Shown: positions 10,327-17,246 of the stretch, one piece after another
Position numbering within the stretch: position 1 is the first letter of the stretch
Layout of the letters: each line of letters begins with the position of its first letter
Source: Streptomyces griseus subsp. griseus
GTDB taxonomy: Bacteria > Actinomycetota > Actinomycetes > Streptomycetales > Streptomycetaceae
Direction: 5' to 3'
Length of the DNA stretch: 64,000 bases
NCBI RefSeq assembly: GCF_000720255.1
Contig: NZ_JOJE01000007.1
Location: 124,001 to 188,000 of the forward strand
Translations under genes and position numbers: made by a program
Notes under the pieces: model-generated
The model's database searches: none
What the model was told of the DNA's origin: nothing
Seen by the model: the letters and a program-made list of their open reading frames with translations, nothing else

Positions 10327-10397
10327 GAAAGTGCCTCTGACCAGCGAAAATGAGGATTGCTGAGGTCGTTGTTCCCGCCACCGCCGGAGGCACTTTC
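10327..10397. promoter_or_regulatory. Hairpin covering the transposase ribosome binding site
   Basis: Perfect 11-bp inverted arms GAAAGTGCCTC (10327-10337) and GAGGCACTTTC (10387-10397) surround the element start. The GGAGG ribosome site of the transposase (10386-10390) lies at the edge of the right arm. A transcript entering from outside would contain both arms and hide the site; one starting inside would not. The left arm is likely the outer end of the insertion sequence. Confidence 0.6.
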
Positions 10398-10400
10398 CAG

Positions 10401-11468
10401 GTGAAGAAGCGTATCGGGTTCTATCCGCGTGTCCGCGCCGAGGGCGGTGGTCGCGGCGTGGTTTCGCAGGCCGGTGCGGTGCTGCTGGTCGAGACGGCCC
10501 GCAAGACCGGTCTGGATGCGGCGATGTCGGCGGCGCTTGAGCCGTGGCGCAAGCCGCGGGCGGTGCACGATCCGGGAAAGATCCTGCTCGTTGTGGCGCT
10601 TGCCCTCGCGCTGGGCGGGGACTGCCTAGCCGACGTGGCCCTGTTGCGGGCTGAGCCGACCGTATTCGGGCCGGTGACCTCCGACCCGACGGTCTCTCGC
10701 CTGGTCGGACAGCTGGCCTCGGGCGGCAAGCGGGTCCTCGCCGCGCTGCGCACCGCCCGTGCCGAAGTGCGTGAACACGTCTGGCGGTTGGCCGGTGACG
10801 CGGCGCCGGATGCGGGCGGGCAGGTGATCGTGGACATCGACGGGGTCCTCGTCCTGGCGCACTCCGAGCAGCAGGACGCCGCCGCGACCTGGAAGAAGAC
10901 GTTCGGGCACCACCCGCTGATGGGGTTCGTCGACCACGGCCGCGGCGGGTCTGGCGAGCCGGTCGTGGGCCTGCTGCGGCCCGGCAACGCTGGCTCCAAC
11001 ACCGCCGCCGACCACATCGAAGCCACGAAACTGGCCCTGGCCCAGCTGCCGAAACGGCTCCGGCGCGGGCGTCAGACGCTGATCCGTACCGACTCCGGCG
11101 GCGGCACCCACGAGTTCGTCGCCTGGCTCGCCCGGCGCGGGCTGTCGTACTCGGTCGGGATGACCATCACCGACGCCGTCCACCAGGCCGTCCTGAAGGT
11201 CCCGGCCTCGGCCTGGACGCCGGCCGTGGAACCCGACGGCGACATCCGCGACGGCGCCTGGGTGGCCGAACTCGCCGGCGACTGCCTGACGGGCTGTCCG
11301 AAGGGCCTGCGGCTGATCGTGCGCAAGGAGCGGCCGCACCCCGGTGCCCAGTTGCGTTTCACCGACGCCGACGGCATGCGGTTGACCTGCTTCGCCACCA
11401 ACACGGCCAGCGAGGCGATCGCCGCCCTCGAACTGCGCAGGTCTGAGCAGGTCGCTTGGGCGGCGTAG
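10401..11468 (+). pseudogene. IS1380-family transposase, 3'-truncated
   Basis: A DDE transposase of about 355 residues; family members are usually about 450-470. The N-terminus KKRIGFYPRVRAEGGG and AVLLVETARKTGLD are typical. The catalytic core shows VDIDGVLV (Asp about 145/147) and RTDSGGG (Asp about 231). The end reads LELRRSEQVAWAA then stop: the region that should carry the third acidic residue and C-terminal helices is replaced by unrelated sequence from about 11440. GTG at 10401 has GGAGG 10 bases upstream. I infer it is catalytically dead, and no right-hand terminal repeat was found. Confidence 0.85.
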
Positions 11469-11517
11469 CGGGTTGCGCCGCCAACGCCACCAGCGCATGG
11501 TGCGTATGGGCGGTGGC

Positions 11518-11637
11518 TGGGCTAGGATCGGTTACTACGACTTCCTCTCCGCCAACCCCTTCCTGGTTGTTGACGCGGACAGCCGGGAGGCGTCGCTGCT
11601 CAGACTCGCTGGCTTCGACCCCCGCACACTGAGCTTC
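11518..11637 (+). pseudogene. Gene fragment between truncated IS1380 and IS5 element
   Basis: About 40 codons are open here, reading RIGYYDFLSANPFLVVDADS followed by [12 protein letters not shown]. No start codon belongs to it: the left side joins the truncated IS1380 transposase and the right side runs into the IS5-type element. The hydrophobic/aromatic pattern looks like a real protein. From memory it resembles small winged-helix components of ABC-three-component conflict systems, but I cannot confirm that. Function is left open. Confidence 0.4.
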
Positions 11638-11638
11638 T

Positions 11639-12388
11639 TCAGCGTTGCCGCTCCAGGGTGAGGATGGCCTGGGCGATTGACGTCATGCGGTTTGGACTGC
11701 ACCGGGATCTGCGGAAGATCTGCCAGGACTTCAGGCGGGCGACGCCGCGTTCGACGGGTGCCCGTGCCGCAGACAGGGCCCGGTTGACGGTCTTCTCGGT
11801 GAGGGTGAGTTCCCGCAGGGGCCTACGTTTGATCCCCGTGGTCACGCAGGGGCCTGCGCCTTGGTAGGCGAGGTCGGCGAGGATGGGGACGCCCTGGCGC
11901 TCGCAGATGCGGATGATCCGGTGGGTGCGGGCCGCGGTCAGGTCGTGGGCCCGGCCCGGCATGGCCGGTGAGAGCCACAGCAGTCGGCCGCCCGGATCGG
12001 TGACCACCTGCACGTTCACCCTGTGGCGGCGGTGCTTGTGGGAATAGTCCGCGCGTCCGTCACCGACTCGGTCGCACTCGGCAAGAGTGCCGTCCAACAG
12101 GACGAAGTCCGCCTCGGCCTCGCGCAGGACCTTCAGCAGACCCGGCACGCGCTCGGCGAGCAGGTCGACGACCGCACTGGTGTAGGCGTGAGCGGTGGAC
12201 TCGCTGATCCCGAACCCGGCAGCAATCTTCGCCAGGGTGATGTGTTCGCGCAGGTACACCAGCGCCACCATCGCACGCTGCGACGGGCGAAGCTTGCAGC
12301 GCCGGTCACCCTCACGGGTGACGACCAGCATCGTCACCCACTCCACCAGCGCATGCGGCAGGTCGAGTGCGGCAGGATAGATGACCAA
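11639..12388 (-). CDS. IS5-family DDE transposase
   Basis: A 249-residue full-length transposase. The N-terminal helix-turn-helix ([20 protein letters not shown], about residues 48-67) precedes a DDE domain with Asp99 in VLLDGTLAE, Asp172 in [10 protein letters not shown] and Glu213 in [12 protein letters not shown], all three present with normal spacing. The apparent start is TTG at 12388, directly beside a long hairpin. The stop codon overlaps the element's left terminal repeat, as in many compact IS5 elements. Probably functional. Confidence 0.9.
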   Translation of the reverse strand: MVIYPAALDLPHALVEWVTMLVVTREGDRRCKLRPSQRAMVALVYLREHITLAKIAAGFGISESTAHAYTSAVVDLLAERVPGLLKVLREAEADFVLLDGTLAECDRVGDGRADYSHKHRRHRVNVQVVTDPGGRLLWLSPAMPGRAHDLTAARTHRIIRICERQGVPILADLAYQGAGPCVTTGIKRRPLRELTLTEKTVNRALSAARAPVERGVARLKSWQIFRRSRCSPNRMTSIAQAILTLERQR

Positions 12389-12449
12389 CGAGGCCCCCGA
12401 GCAACGTGATTGAGACGTCAGACATCTCGATCAACGTTCGGGGGCCTCG
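12389..12449. promoter_or_regulatory. Long hairpin upstream of the IS5 transposase
   Basis: Perfect 12-bp arms CGAGGCCCCCGA (12389-12400) and TCGGGGGCCTCG (12438-12449), with further imperfect pairing inside (AACGT and GAGA/TCTC). It abuts the TTG start and includes the only G-rich candidate ribosome site, so it probably limits transposase translation. Confidence 0.55.
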
Positions 12450-12502
12450 CTCGTTGCGCGTCATGAACGTCACCTCCTCGGCGGCCAGCTCGAAGAAACT
12501 CA

Positions 12503-12903
12503 CCGACCGCCGAGATCTGGCACAACGACTACACGCGACCACCCGTCCTACGCTCAGTGATCGCCTTCGATCACTGCCCCCTTGGAATCGTTCATCTAGT
12601 AGCGGATCCCTGCTACGATTGCGCCCGCCGCTGAGTGCTTCTGTTGCTTTCTGGGGGGATTCGTTCAACAGTTCGGCCCGGTGGACCGCAGTACCGCACG
12701 CAGCGGAGATCTTCTCGTTTCTGCAGCCTTCTGCAGCGCCAGTGCCTGCACAGACGCCAGGCAGGCGGACGACTGACCCCACTTGAGACCCGGCAAAGGC
12801 GTCGGCGACCACACCTTCGGGGTGTAGACGGGCAGTGTCCGTTCGCGAGGGTGGAACTCCCATGCCGACATGTCGGACTTGTAGCGAAGAAAGGGAAGCA
12901 GCC
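12503..12903. promoter_or_regulatory. Upstream region of the lipocalin/acyltransferase operon
   Basis: About 400 bp with no supported gene. It contains a perfect 8-bp stem with a 4-base loop (AGTGATCG at 12556-12563, CGATCACT at 12568-12575) and a shorter GTAGC/GCTAC inverted pair that overlaps TACGAT, a candidate -10. These could be operator and promoter of the downstream two-gene operon. Confidence 0.35.
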
Positions 12904-13317
12904 ATGGATACGCTGACCAGGATTGAGGTCGGTAGCGTCATCGGTGCGTGGCAACTGGAGTCGTTCACGTCGACCGATGTCCACGGGGCCATTGCTCATC
13001 CGTTGGGGACCGATGTCCAGGGCATGCTCATCTACACGTCGGATGGTCACGTCTCGGCCCAACTCGCCGGCCAGGACGGCTACATCGGCTATGCCGGTAC
13101 CTACCAGTGGCTCGGTGACAGCGTGATTCACCGTTCGATGGTCGGCAGCCCCGCTGAGTTCAGCGGCGCTGAACTGCCCCGCACGGCTCGCCTGGAGTTA
13201 GGCCGTCTCAGCCTCGCCACGCTCCCCGCCGACGGCTACCCGGTCCTTACCGCGACCTGGCAGCGCGCCACCCCGGCGCCCGTCCTTCCGGGTGCGGGAA
13301 ACGGTGACAGACGATGA
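12904..13317 (+). CDS. Lipocalin-like domain protein
   Basis: A 137-residue protein of the lipocalin-like (Lipocalin_5) family: VIGAWQLESFTSTDVHG at the start is the typical GxW strand, followed by GMLIYTSDGHVSAQLA and the TYQWLGDSVIHRSMVGS strands of a small beta barrel. Members are found beside polyketide and other secondary-metabolite genes, but ligands are mostly unknown. ATG at 12904 is preceded by AAAGGGA. The stop overlaps the start of the acyltransferase gene (ATGA), so the two are co-translated. Confidence 0.8.
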   Translation: MDTLTRIEVGSVIGAWQLESFTSTDVHGAIAHPLGTDVQGMLIYTSDGHVSAQLAGQDGYIGYAGTYQWLGDSVIHRSMVGSPAEFSGAELPRTARLELGRLSLATLPADGYPVLTATWQRATPAPVLPGAGNGDRR

Positions 13318-14273
13318 TGCCGCACCCGTCCGATATGCCGCGCGGTGGCGTGGTCTTCCTGTTTCCGGGACAGGGCATCTCCCCTTGCGGCGCCCTGGCA
13401 AGCCTGTACGACGACCTCGGAGTGCCTCCCGCGGCCCGGAAGGAGACCGACCGGATCCTTGATGAGGTCGACGAGGTGGCATCGACGCACGGATACGGAC
13501 CGGTTCGTGACGTGCTGCTGGCCGACCGTTGCCCCCAGGATGCGCCGCCGCTTCCCTACGGCACCTCGCAGTTGGCCCATTTCGCGGCCTCCGTCGCCAC
13601 GGCCCATGCCCTCGCCGCCATGGGAATTACCCCAGACCTGATCGTGGGCCACAGCCTCGGCGAATTCTCGGCCTTCGTGACCGCCGGAGCGTTCACTGTC
13701 GCAGAAGGAGCTCACCTCGTATGCGCATTGAATGACGCCTACCGACCCGTCATCGGCGAGGGCGCCATGGTCCTGATCCTGGGCGAGGCGGGGGGCACCC
13801 AGGCCATGCTCGCCGACCTCGGCCGCGAAGACCTGGCGATAGCCTGTGTCAACTCTCCGAAGGAGACGATCGTCAGCGGCCCCCGAGCCGCTATAGCCGC
13901 CCTTCGCACCCTGGGTGACACTCGTCGGCTGTTCGAACTTGACGTCCCCTACGCGGCCCACCACCCCAGCCTCCAGGACATCCACGGCCGCTTCCTCGAC
14001 AACGCCAAGGGTCTATGCCAGCGACCGCTGAGCGTCGCGGTGCACTCTCCCGTCCAGCGCCGCCCCTGCAGCGACGCTGACGACTTCCTCCTGGCCCTCG
14101 CCGATCTCATCTCCAAACCCGTGTACTTCGCCGAGACCGTGAGCCGCTTGGCGCCGGTTGACCAACGGCTGTTCATCGAGCTCGGAGCAGGTGACACCCT
14201 CAGCCGCTGCGTGCGCGCAACTCTGCGGGGCGCCCGCACCGTCGTCCCCCTTGCGCCTCCGAAGAAGAGGTAG
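13314..14273 (+). CDS. ACP S-malonyltransferase-like acyltransferase (discrete, FabD type)
   Basis: A 319-residue discrete acyltransferase that would transfer malonyl (or another acyl) from CoA to an acyl carrier protein. VVFLFPGQGI marks the N-terminus, GHSLGEFSAF carries the catalytic serine, and YAAHHPSLQ supplies the active-site histidine; ELGAGDTLSR is the C-terminal Gly-rich loop. No PKS, FAS or ACP gene is nearby, so it may act in trans as in AT-less polyketide systems, or it may be a relic of a lost cluster. The first ATG (13314) overlaps the lipocalin stop; a second ATG follows directly. Its 3' half is overlapped antisense by the tail of the HTH gene. Confidence 0.85.
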   Translation: MMPHPSDMPRGGVVFLFPGQGISPCGALASLYDDLGVPPAARKETDRILDEVDEVASTHGYGPVRDVLLADRCPQDAPPLPYGTSQLAHFAASVATAHALAAMGITPDLIVGHSLGEFSAFVTAGAFTVAEGAHLVCALNDAYRPVIGEGAMVLILGEAGGTQAMLADLGREDLAIACVNSPKETIVSGPRAAIAALRTLGDTRRLFELDVPYAAHHPSLQDIHGRFLDNAKGLCQRPLSVAVHSPVQRRPCSDADDFLLALADLISKPVYFAETVSRLAPVDQRLFIELGAGDTLSRCVRATLRGARTVVPLAPPKKR

Positions 14274-14860
14274 ACCGAGGCCGGGAGAGGCTCCGATGGC
14301 CCCTCGCCGGGAGTGGGGCCATGTCGGTGCTGGGGCCGCATGCGCGTGTTGGCCGCGTGCAGGAGCCGGTAGACCGTGGCCACCGAGTAGTTGCAGTCCT
14401 CAGCAAGCTCCGGCACGGTGGCGCCAGCCTCGTACCGTGCCCGCAGGGACAGCGCGAGCTTCTGCCGCTCAGCGGCCCGCGCTGCGGCGCGCATCCGCAG
14501 CGTCTGCTGCGGGGTGCGCACGGTGCCGCCGGCCTCGATCAGCAGGCGCCGGGCAGCAGGCCTCGTCCCAGCCCCCGCCGCGGCGAGCTCGGTGAGGGTC
14601 GCGCCGTGCTGCTCGTACAGGGCGCGGAGATGCGCTGCGAGACGCTGGCGCGCCTGTGGATCCTGGCGCATCCGGCGGGTCTGCCACGACGTGCGCATCT
14701 CGGTCCCGGCCTCGTGCAGCCGGTTGAGGACCGTGCCGTACGACAGCCCACTCGCGGCGACCAGTTCGTCGACCGTGGCACCGGACTCATACTGCTCGCG
14801 CAAGGCCGCAGGGGTCACCGGCTGGTTCGCGGCAGGTGTGGTTGAGGGTTGTTGGTTCAT
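13949..14860 (-). CDS. Triple helix-turn-helix DNA-binding protein with read-through tail
   Basis: A 303-residue protein whose first 180 residues are three similar units (about 18-57, 77-117, 136-176), each of the form LRxxYExGAT.xELA..xxxSxxTVxRLLHxAxT, that is, three resolvase-like HTH repeats. ATG at 14860 overlaps the stop of the upstream gene as ATGA. From about residue 197 the frame runs antisense through the acyltransferase gene and loses any protein-like character, so the natural stop was probably lost at a junction near 14275. Likely a plasmid-type accessory replication or regulatory protein; inference only. Confidence 0.6.
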   Translation of the reverse strand: MNQQPSTTPAANQPVTPAALREQYESGATVDELVAASGLSYGTVLNRLHEAGTEMRTSWQTRRMRQDPQARQRLAAHLRALYEQHGATLTELAAAGAGTRPAARRLLIEAGGTVRTPQQTLRMRAAARAAERQKLALSLRARYEAGATVPELAEDCNYSVATVYRLLHAANTRMRPQHRHGPTPGEGPSEPLPASVYLFFGGARGTTVRAPRRVARTQRLRVSPAPSSMNSRWSTGAKRLTVSAKYTGLEMRSARARRKSSASLQGRRWTGECTATLSGRWHRPLALSRKRPWMSWRLGWWAA

Positions 14861-16395
14861 GCGGCGGAGTTCCATTCGCTGAGGGCTTCGGCGTGGGCGA
14901 CGGCCAGCTCGTCGTAACTGCGCTGGTCGGCAGGGGTGATGAGGATCAGGCGGCCGTCAGTGGCGACCCGCCAGCCGGCAGCGGTACGGCCGGTAGCCGG
15001 GTCGAGGACCCGCCTGTCGGGGGCATGCCACGCGGGCGGGATCTCGTCAGGACGCGGCGCTGGGACCACGACCTGGTGACCGTCGCGGACGATCACCACG
15101 GCCTTGCTGCGGTGCTCCGCAAGCCGCTCCAGCGCTTCCCGGTAGGTGGCGCGTTGGGCCGCGTGCACGGCCTTGCGCCGCGCAGCAAGACCCGTAGTGC
15201 CGTATTGCTCTGCCACCGTGTCCCAGCCCAGTGCTGGCACGGCGTCGTGCCCGGTAGCAGGGGCAGGGAGGCCGCTACCGAAGCCCTCCAGAGCACGCGG
15301 TGCCAGGGCCCATGTCTCCCCGGTGCGGTGGACGAGGCCGTGGTCGGCGAGGCGGCGCAGAGTCCGATAGGTGGTCGCGCGGGAGACCGAGGAGGTACCG
15401 ACGAGCTCGGCGACCGTCTGGTGGGGGCGTTGGTGCAGAGCGCTGATGAGCATGAGGGCGGCGCTGCCGAGGCCGTGGTAGGCGAAAGCGTCGTGGCCCA
15501 TCAGACGGCCGAGGACGGTGGAGTCGATGTCGGCCGTCGTGGCCGTCTCAGGGGTGGTCCACTCCTCAAGTGCCGGTTCGGGGGGGAACTGAGTGGTCCG
15601 GAAACGAGACGGCAGAACCGGGGCACCGTGGCTGGGGGCGCTGCCGTCGCCGAGGTACCAGGTCGAGCCCTCCCGGCCGTGGCCCACCCGCAGCCGACGC
15701 AGCCAGCCCTGCGGCTTGAGGACCGTCTCATAGACGGCCCGCAAGGTGGTGCGGGAGATGCCCGCTTCCTCCGCGGTCTGCCGTTCACTGGCGTGGTGCA
15801 GGGGGCCGCCCGCGATCTCGGCGAAGGTCAGATGCGCCCGCAGCACCCGCAGCGCGGTCCGTCCCCGCTCCCCGCGCCAGGGCGTCGTCTCGATCCGGTC
15901 CCGCAGCGCGGCGAGAACCTCGTACGCGTCGTGCCGGGAGCCCAGCGCCATGGTGGCGCTGACCGCTTCCGTTGCGCTGGCCCACACCCGGCGGATGTAG
16001 TCCAGAGCCCGGGACCGCCCAGAGCGCAGCGCGATGTTGCGGGCGTGCCGACCGCCTTCGTGCTCGGGGTACAGCAGGAGCTGCGTCAGATGGCCGAGGG
16101 TTCCGCCGGCACGGGCCACGTGGCAGGCGATGGCCGCGGTGATCCGGTGCCCGTGTTCGGCCGCGCCCTGATGGTCGGCGCGCAGGGCAACGGTCCGGCG
16201 GTCGGAGGCGAGCCTGCTGTAACTGCCGGTCGCGTAGCGGCCGGTGAGGTCGCCGAGCAGGATCAGGTCCGTTGCGGCCGACGGCAGGTGGGAGAGGCCC
16301 AGTGGGCCGTGAAGGTGGGGGAGGTGTCGTTGGGGGAGTGGCTTGTGGGTGCTGTCTGGCACGGTGGGGTCGTCTCGCAAAGACGTGGACGCCAC
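14857..16395 (-). CDS. Winged-helix protein, plasmid replication/MarR-like, about 512 residues
   Basis: I do not recognise an exact family. At least two winged-helix modules can be seen: ASERQTAEEAGISRTTLRAV (about 200-235) and HQTVAELVGTSSVSRATTYR with a following LRRLADHGLVHRT wing (about 320-365). The C-terminal part is rich in charged helices and ends SYDELAVAHAEALSEWNSAA. GTG at 16395 has a poor ribosome site. The gene is translationally coupled to the triple-HTH gene. A large winged-helix protein plus a small HTH protein downstream of a repeat-rich leader resembles replication loci of Streptomyces plasmids; a MarR-type regulator is the alternative. Confidence 0.55.
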   Translation of the reverse strand: MASTSLRDDPTVPDSTHKPLPQRHLPHLHGPLGLSHLPSAATDLILLGDLTGRYATGSYSRLASDRRTVALRADHQGAAEHGHRITAAIACHVARAGGTLGHLTQLLLYPEHEGGRHARNIALRSGRSRALDYIRRVWASATEAVSATMALGSRHDAYEVLAALRDRIETTPWRGERGRTALRVLRAHLTFAEIAGGPLHHASERQTAEEAGISRTTLRAVYETVLKPQGWLRRLRVGHGREGSTWYLGDGSAPSHGAPVLPSRFRTTQFPPEPALEEWTTPETATTADIDSTVLGRLMGHDAFAYHGLGSAALMLISALHQRPHQTVAELVGTSSVSRATTYRTLRRLADHGLVHRTGETWALAPRALEGFGSGLPAPATGHDAVPALGWDTVAEQYGTTGLAARRKAVHAAQRATYREALERLAEHRSKAVVIVRDGHQVVVPAPRPDEIPPAWHAPDRRVLDPATGRTAAGWRVATDGRLILITPADQRSYDELAVAHAEALSEWNSAA

Positions 16396-16455
16396 CCAGG
16401 CCCGCTAAAACCACGGGTGGTGTCCGGAACCAACCTCCATCGGTGCCGGCAAGGT

Positions 16456-16487
16456 CTTCAGGACGGCCATCCTGAAGGCCCTTTTTT
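16456..16487 (+). terminator. Rho-independent terminator on the strand opposite the replication-like gene
   Basis: Perfect 8-bp stem CTTCAGGA/TCCTGAAG (16456-16463, 16470-16477) with a 6-base loop, followed by GCCC and a T6 run. It reads on the plus strand, where no protein gene ends. It lies about 60 bp upstream of the minus-strand start, so it may end an antisense RNA. Confidence 0.6.
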
Positions 16488-16529
16488 CTGCCCGGCCCCG
16501 AGTGGAGGCAGGCGTCCCCATCGCAGCTC

Positions 16530-16707
16530 GACCGAGGTCGAACCAGAGCCCCGCCAGAGTGGTCCACTCGTGATCCACACCGGTCAACTCAGGTCCCTCA
16601 GAGTCCAGTTGCAGAGGTCGCTGCCTCTGACTGCCTCTGAGCGGCCGGGTCGAACCGGGGTCGAATCAGAGTGTTTTCCTCTGACTGCCTCCGCTCGCCT
16701 CTGCAAC
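16530..16707. repeat. Repeat-rich, iteron-like leader
   Basis: Degenerate repeats of GGTCGAAC(C/T)..AGAG occur three times (near 16536, 16648 and 16659), and CCTCTGACTGCCTC occurs twice (near 16624 and 16679). An inverted pair GTTGCAGAGG (16608-16617) and CCTCTGCAAC (16698-16707) brackets the centre. It lies upstream of the minus-strand winged-helix gene and could be its operator or a plasmid origin. Confidence 0.45.
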
Positions 16708-16712
16708 CCGTC

Positions 16713-16778
16713 CTAGCAGGTCACGGCCTCATCGCCCCCACACAAGTGCAGGTCAGAAAGGTGCGCTAGCTGTACCAC
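16713..16778 (-). pseudogene. First 21 codons of a metallophosphoesterase gene
   Basis: A GTG with AGGA upstream starts VVQLAHLSDLHLCGGDEA, the unmistakable N-terminal strand of calcineurin-like phosphoesterases (motif AHLSDLHL, metal-binding Asp and His). A stop follows after 21 codons where the repeat-rich region begins. It is a truncated gene start at the edge of the plasmid-like block. The 460 bp to its right toward the MMPL gene hold no other supported gene. Confidence 0.5.
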
Positions 16779-17171
16779 TGGTTCCTGGCGAAGGCGGTCA
16801 TGTGGGGCATGGCTGCGGCTCCCGTCGTTGGGCGATGGCGACATCGTCCGGAAGGGCGTCGCGGGGAAGCAATACCTCTTCGGCCTCACGGAAGGAGCAG
16901 GGGAAAGTGCCAGCTCATGGCGGGTTCTCGTCCGTGGCAGCCGAAAACGTGCCGGGCGGGCCGGGGCGCCTGCCACAGGCGACCCGGGTTGACGCCTGAC
17001 CCGGGCGGACCCGGCCTTCCGCCGAGCCCGCCACGCGGGCTCCCTACCGGAGCCGGAGCCGGTAACCGTCGCCGAAGCAGTCGCCGAGCGGGGCGACGAC
17101 GGCGGGATGCTGCCGGTCGTGCGGCAGGCCGAGCCGGACCAGCATGTCGCGTGGTGCCGGGGCGGGCGAAG

Positions 17172-17207
17172 CCCTGGCCCGGAGGTGGCGCCCCCTCCGG
17201 GCCAGGG
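17172..17207. terminator. Stem-loop downstream of the MMPL gene
   Basis: Perfect 13-bp arms CCCTGGCCCGGAG and CTCCGGGCCAGGG with a 10-base loop, 40 bp beyond the exporter stop codon. No T-run, as is common in Streptomyces. Confidence 0.65.
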
Positions 17208-17246
17208 CCCCTGCGTGCACCCCTGCGGATCCGCTGAGCAGTCGGT

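Larger units (their letters stand above)
11630..12502. mobile_element. IS5-family (IS427/IS1031-like) insertion sequence
   Basis: About 0.87 kb with one transposase on the minus strand. Candidate terminal inverted repeats are TGAGCTTCTTC (11630-11640) and, inverted, TGAGTTTCTTC (12492-12502), with further imperfect pairing inward (TTGCCGC against TGGCCGC). The size fits the IS427/IS1031 subgroups. No clear target duplication is seen. The left end cuts a gene fragment. Confidence 0.7.

Noticed and set aside
12406-12786. A 126-codon frame after the IS5 hairpin
   Set aside because: Ser/Arg-rich, crosses the IS end and hairpins, with no ribosome site or motif.
13314-14273. Start of a polyketide or fatty-acid cluster
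   Set aside because: No ketosynthase, ACP or other biosynthetic gene accompanies the acyltransferase; only a lipocalin-like gene does.
14836-16716. A 626-codon plus-strand frame opposite the winged-helix gene
   Set aside because: The minus strand has recognisable HTH units and an ATGA coupling; the plus frame has neither motifs nor a ribosome site.
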